The position numbers and the translations under genes were made by a program. Positions 61,214-64,000 of a DNA stretch of 64,000 bases are shown here, piece by piece. Location: assembly GCF_020740795.1 (NCBI RefSeq), contig NC_067286.1:62001-126000 (forward strand), read 5' to 3'. The stretch's first letter is position 1, and each line of letters starts with the position of its first letter. This DNA comes from Apus apus. Taxonomy: Eukaryota > Chordata > Aves > Apodiformes > Apodidae. Below the pieces are notes generated by a model, which searched no databases, was not told the origin of the DNA, and saw only the letters and a list, made by a program, of their open reading frames with translations.

Positions 61214-64000
61214 CTGAGGGCACAGAGAACCTGATGTCCCAGAAGTAACTCCCCTCACATCCCCTCCCCACAGTCCTGGGCAGCCCCCAGCTACAGGGGT
61301 GTCCTCAGGGTGAACAGAGGGCTGAGCACTGTGAAACCCCACCCTGAGCCCTGTAGCTGCCCCCGTGAACTGCCCTGGCCTGGCTGGGATGCCCGTGCTG
61401 CTGAATCCCATGGATGTTCTCTGCCATCCATGGAGGTTCCCTGCCATCAGCTCCCCCCGCACCCTCCACACTCAAACCACCCCACTCAGCCACCCACCCT
61501 GGACCACCCAGACACCCAGCCCCAGTGGAGCCCCCACAGGTTCTGCTGTGCAAACTCTCTAGTAAATGAAAGGACAGAGCACAAACACCATGGGCCTGTC
61601 GCAGCCCCAGCCCCATGCAGGGCCCCGCTGCCACTAGGACCAACTGCAGACACTGGCAAGGCCAGGAAGAGTCGGGCTGGTGGCACAGGAACCTCCGGGA
61701 GGGACCCATCTGAGCATCCCACCAGCGAGCACAAGGGGCAGCAGGGACACCGCAAGGGGACACGAAACCAGCAGCAGCTCTGGCACCTCCAGAGCTGCTC
61801 CTGCTCCTCACAAGCCAGAGCCTGGAGACAACCCCGGTGGCAGGCTGGGACTCCCTCACTGTGCCAGCCCCGGGAATCACCACCAGCCCCAGGCTGGGGC
61901 AGCGGGCTTCCCCCTCCATGGCGCCAGTGTAATACCCTAATCTGCTTTGCTGCTGGGAGTTTAATCCCATAGATCTAGGACAGCATCTGTCCCTCCTGTC
62001 CCCCCACAGCAATAAGTGCAGGAGGATTTAGGCAGGGGGAGCAGTGAGGGGCAGGGCTGGGCAGGCAGGGAGACATATGGTGCCAGCACTGTAATCCCTC
62101 CCAGCCCTGAGAAGCAGGTGGAGGTGAAGGGGCAGGCACTGGTCCTGCCCCCTTCTTTGCCACCACTCACTGTGTCTCAGCTGGGGAATGGGTCCTGTCA
62201 CCAGCAAGGCAGCCCACGTCCTTGTCACAGCAGCCCTGGGAGCCTCAACTGGGAAGGGATTGCTGGTGTGGGGCTCTGTCCCCAGCTCAGCCCAGCACTG
62301 GTGGGGCCTCAGTGAGGGGACAAGGGATGGGGACAGGTGAGGCTGCCTCGGCCAACAGCGAGCGGAGATGGGGCTGTGGGGAGCGGGCACACCTGCCCTG
62401 GCCCCCACCTGCTGCGGGGGAGGCAGGCAGGGCGCGCCCAGGCACCACATGGCTCCATGTCCCAGACTCAGCTCCATGCCCAGCCCTTCCCGGGGAGTGG
62501 CAGGGAGCAGCCCTCAGTGCCAAGGCAGTCCCCAGATGGGGCAAGAGGAGAGCAGAAGGGCAAACCCTCTGGACTCCACAGGGTACTGGAAGCCTAGCTC
62601 TGCCAGCCTGCACCCTTCTCCTCTTCCTCCTCACGGAGTGGGGCCTGGCACCAGCATCTGGGGCAGCCTCTGCGGGTTCCCCAGAGCTCTGCCCTGGGGC
62701 AGGAACCAGCTCCTCAGCACCCAGAATCTCCGGGAGCTGCCCCCAAGCGAGGGTCTCACCCCCACCCAAGCCCGGGAATTGGGCTCGTCCCACCCACCCC
62801 AGCACCACTTCCAGGTCTGGCCCTGGCTGCCCACCTGACAGCTCCGACAAGCAACACTCGAGGGATTTCACAGGTATACAGAGAACCATGGCAGGAGTCT
62901 CCCAGTCTGGAGAAGAAGGTCCTGCCCACCCTGGGACCCCAAAGCCACAGGAGGCAGCAGGAAACTTCACAGCACACAGACCACATGTCACTTGTCCCCA
63001 GCCACCTGCTGGCACCCACACCCGTGGCCCCAAATGCAAGGGGGTCACCCCCTGAGACCAATCCCCCACAGGAGGGAACATTGACCGCAGTGCCGGGAGC
63101 AAAGGTGGGTGCCAATCCCGAGGGGACACCTCCTTATCAGGAGCAGGTGTGTCCCAGCCTTTGCCCTCCCCGGGGGAGCAGGGCCCTGCCGACCCCGGGC
63201 GGAGGGGGAGGGGGGAGGCTGCAGCAGCCATGCTCTTCCCAATCGGGATGGGAACACACCCGTGGCTGGGAGAGTTGTCGGGACTCGTCCCTGGCAGCAC
63301 ATGAAAGAGATTGGGAACCTCAGGCCATCTGAGTCACATCTCGAGGGAGACAGGCTCCTGCCACTCGTCACACCAGGAGAAGCTTGGCACACCCAGGCTG
63401 GCTTCTCCCTGCTCCACTGGCTGGGCCACCCTGTGGACCCTCATCCCTGAGAATCCCCTCCTGCCCCCAAGGATCCCCTCCTGTCCTTGCTGCACCCCCA
63501 GACTCAAACAGCCCATGGAGGGGCAGGTGCTGTGCTGGGTTGTGCTGAGCAGAATGGCTGGGCTGGGCTCACAGCCCCCCAGCTGCAGGAGCCGGCCCCC
63601 AGGGAGATGAATGGATGCCCAAGCTGACCTCAGGAGGGATTTCCATCCCAAAGTAGCACCTGTTCAAGACCCTGGAGAGCCAGAGGCTCCCACTCCTTTT
63701 GGAGGGAAGATTGGAATGTCCCCTCATCTCACGCCCACCAGCACAATCAGTCTCAGCTCACTGCAACTGCCACACGTTCTGTAGCATCTCCTAATTACAT
63801 TAATTGATTAAAGAGAGTTCTTGGCCCAGAGATACAAGTCCTGGGCCAGTGTGGACGGACCAGAAGGCATCTGGCAGATTCACTAGAAATAACACACTGG
63901 AGCCTTTTGGGAGAGCTGTGCTGAGCTGCTCTCTGGGGGTGCAGGCCCCCAGTGTTCCCAAGCCCCACCTCACATCTGCTGCTTCACTTCCCAAAGCACG
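61214..64000 (-). other. ZDHHC5: ZDHHC5 intron at right edge
   Basis: No sequence for the human N-terminal exon ([20 protein letters not shown]) was found up to the window end, so this is read as intron with the first coding exon beyond 64000. No repeat or other gene recognised. Confidence 0.6.

Overview
The window looks like a gene-dense, GC-rich piece of an avian chromosome. The evidence is vertebrate gene structure with short introns (often about 90 to 900 bp), CpG-island promoters, almost no interspersed repeats, and one short CR1-like octamer tail. The species cannot be named from sequence alone. All genes were identified by reading exons against remembered human proteins; no alignment was run.

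Layout, left to right: ZFP91 (minus, 5' end only, first coding exons at 2.8-3.9 kb); LPXN (plus, 6.7-9.66 kb, 9 exons, 380 aa); CTNND1/p120-catenin (minus, coding 12.5-25.9 kb, 19 exons with coding sequence, 956 aa, promoter island probably at 40-41.3 kb behind a roughly 14 kb first intron); a gene-poor stretch from 41.4 to 47.3 kb with a few unexplained exon-like segments; BTBD18 (plus, 47.8-48.9 kb, 325 aa); SELENOH (minus, 49.3-49.85 kb, an in-frame TGA for selenocysteine and a SECIS element in the 3' UTR); TMX2 (minus, 50.6-52.6 kb, 296 aa); MED19 (plus, 52.8-54.2 kb, 234 aa); ZDHHC5 (minus, 56.3-61.2 kb, all but the first coding exon, 683 aa visible).

This is the human 11q12.1 gene order with every orientation reversed, but the mammalian olfactory-receptor cluster between CTNND1 and LPXN is absent: their poly(A) signals lie only about 0.9 kb apart. 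Neighbours are arranged tail to tail (LPXN/CTNND1, BTBD18/SELENOH, MED19/ZDHHC5) or head to head (TMX2/MED19, sharing about 254 bp of promoter with five CCAAT boxes). The genes are not one pathway. Two act at adhesion sites (LPXN, CTNND1), two are ER/redox or selenoproteins (TMX2, SELENOH), one is a palmitoyltransferase (ZDHHC5), and three are nuclear or signalling regulators (ZFP91, BTBD18, MED19).

Main oddities: a one-base phase break inside a coding 18-bp tandem repeat in ZFP91 exon 1; loss of the isoform-2 ATG in CTNND1; a BTBD18 less than half the human length; a complete selenocysteine cassette in SELENOH; a TMX2 active-site motif SSEC; and unassigned exon-like segments between CTNND1 and BTBD18.
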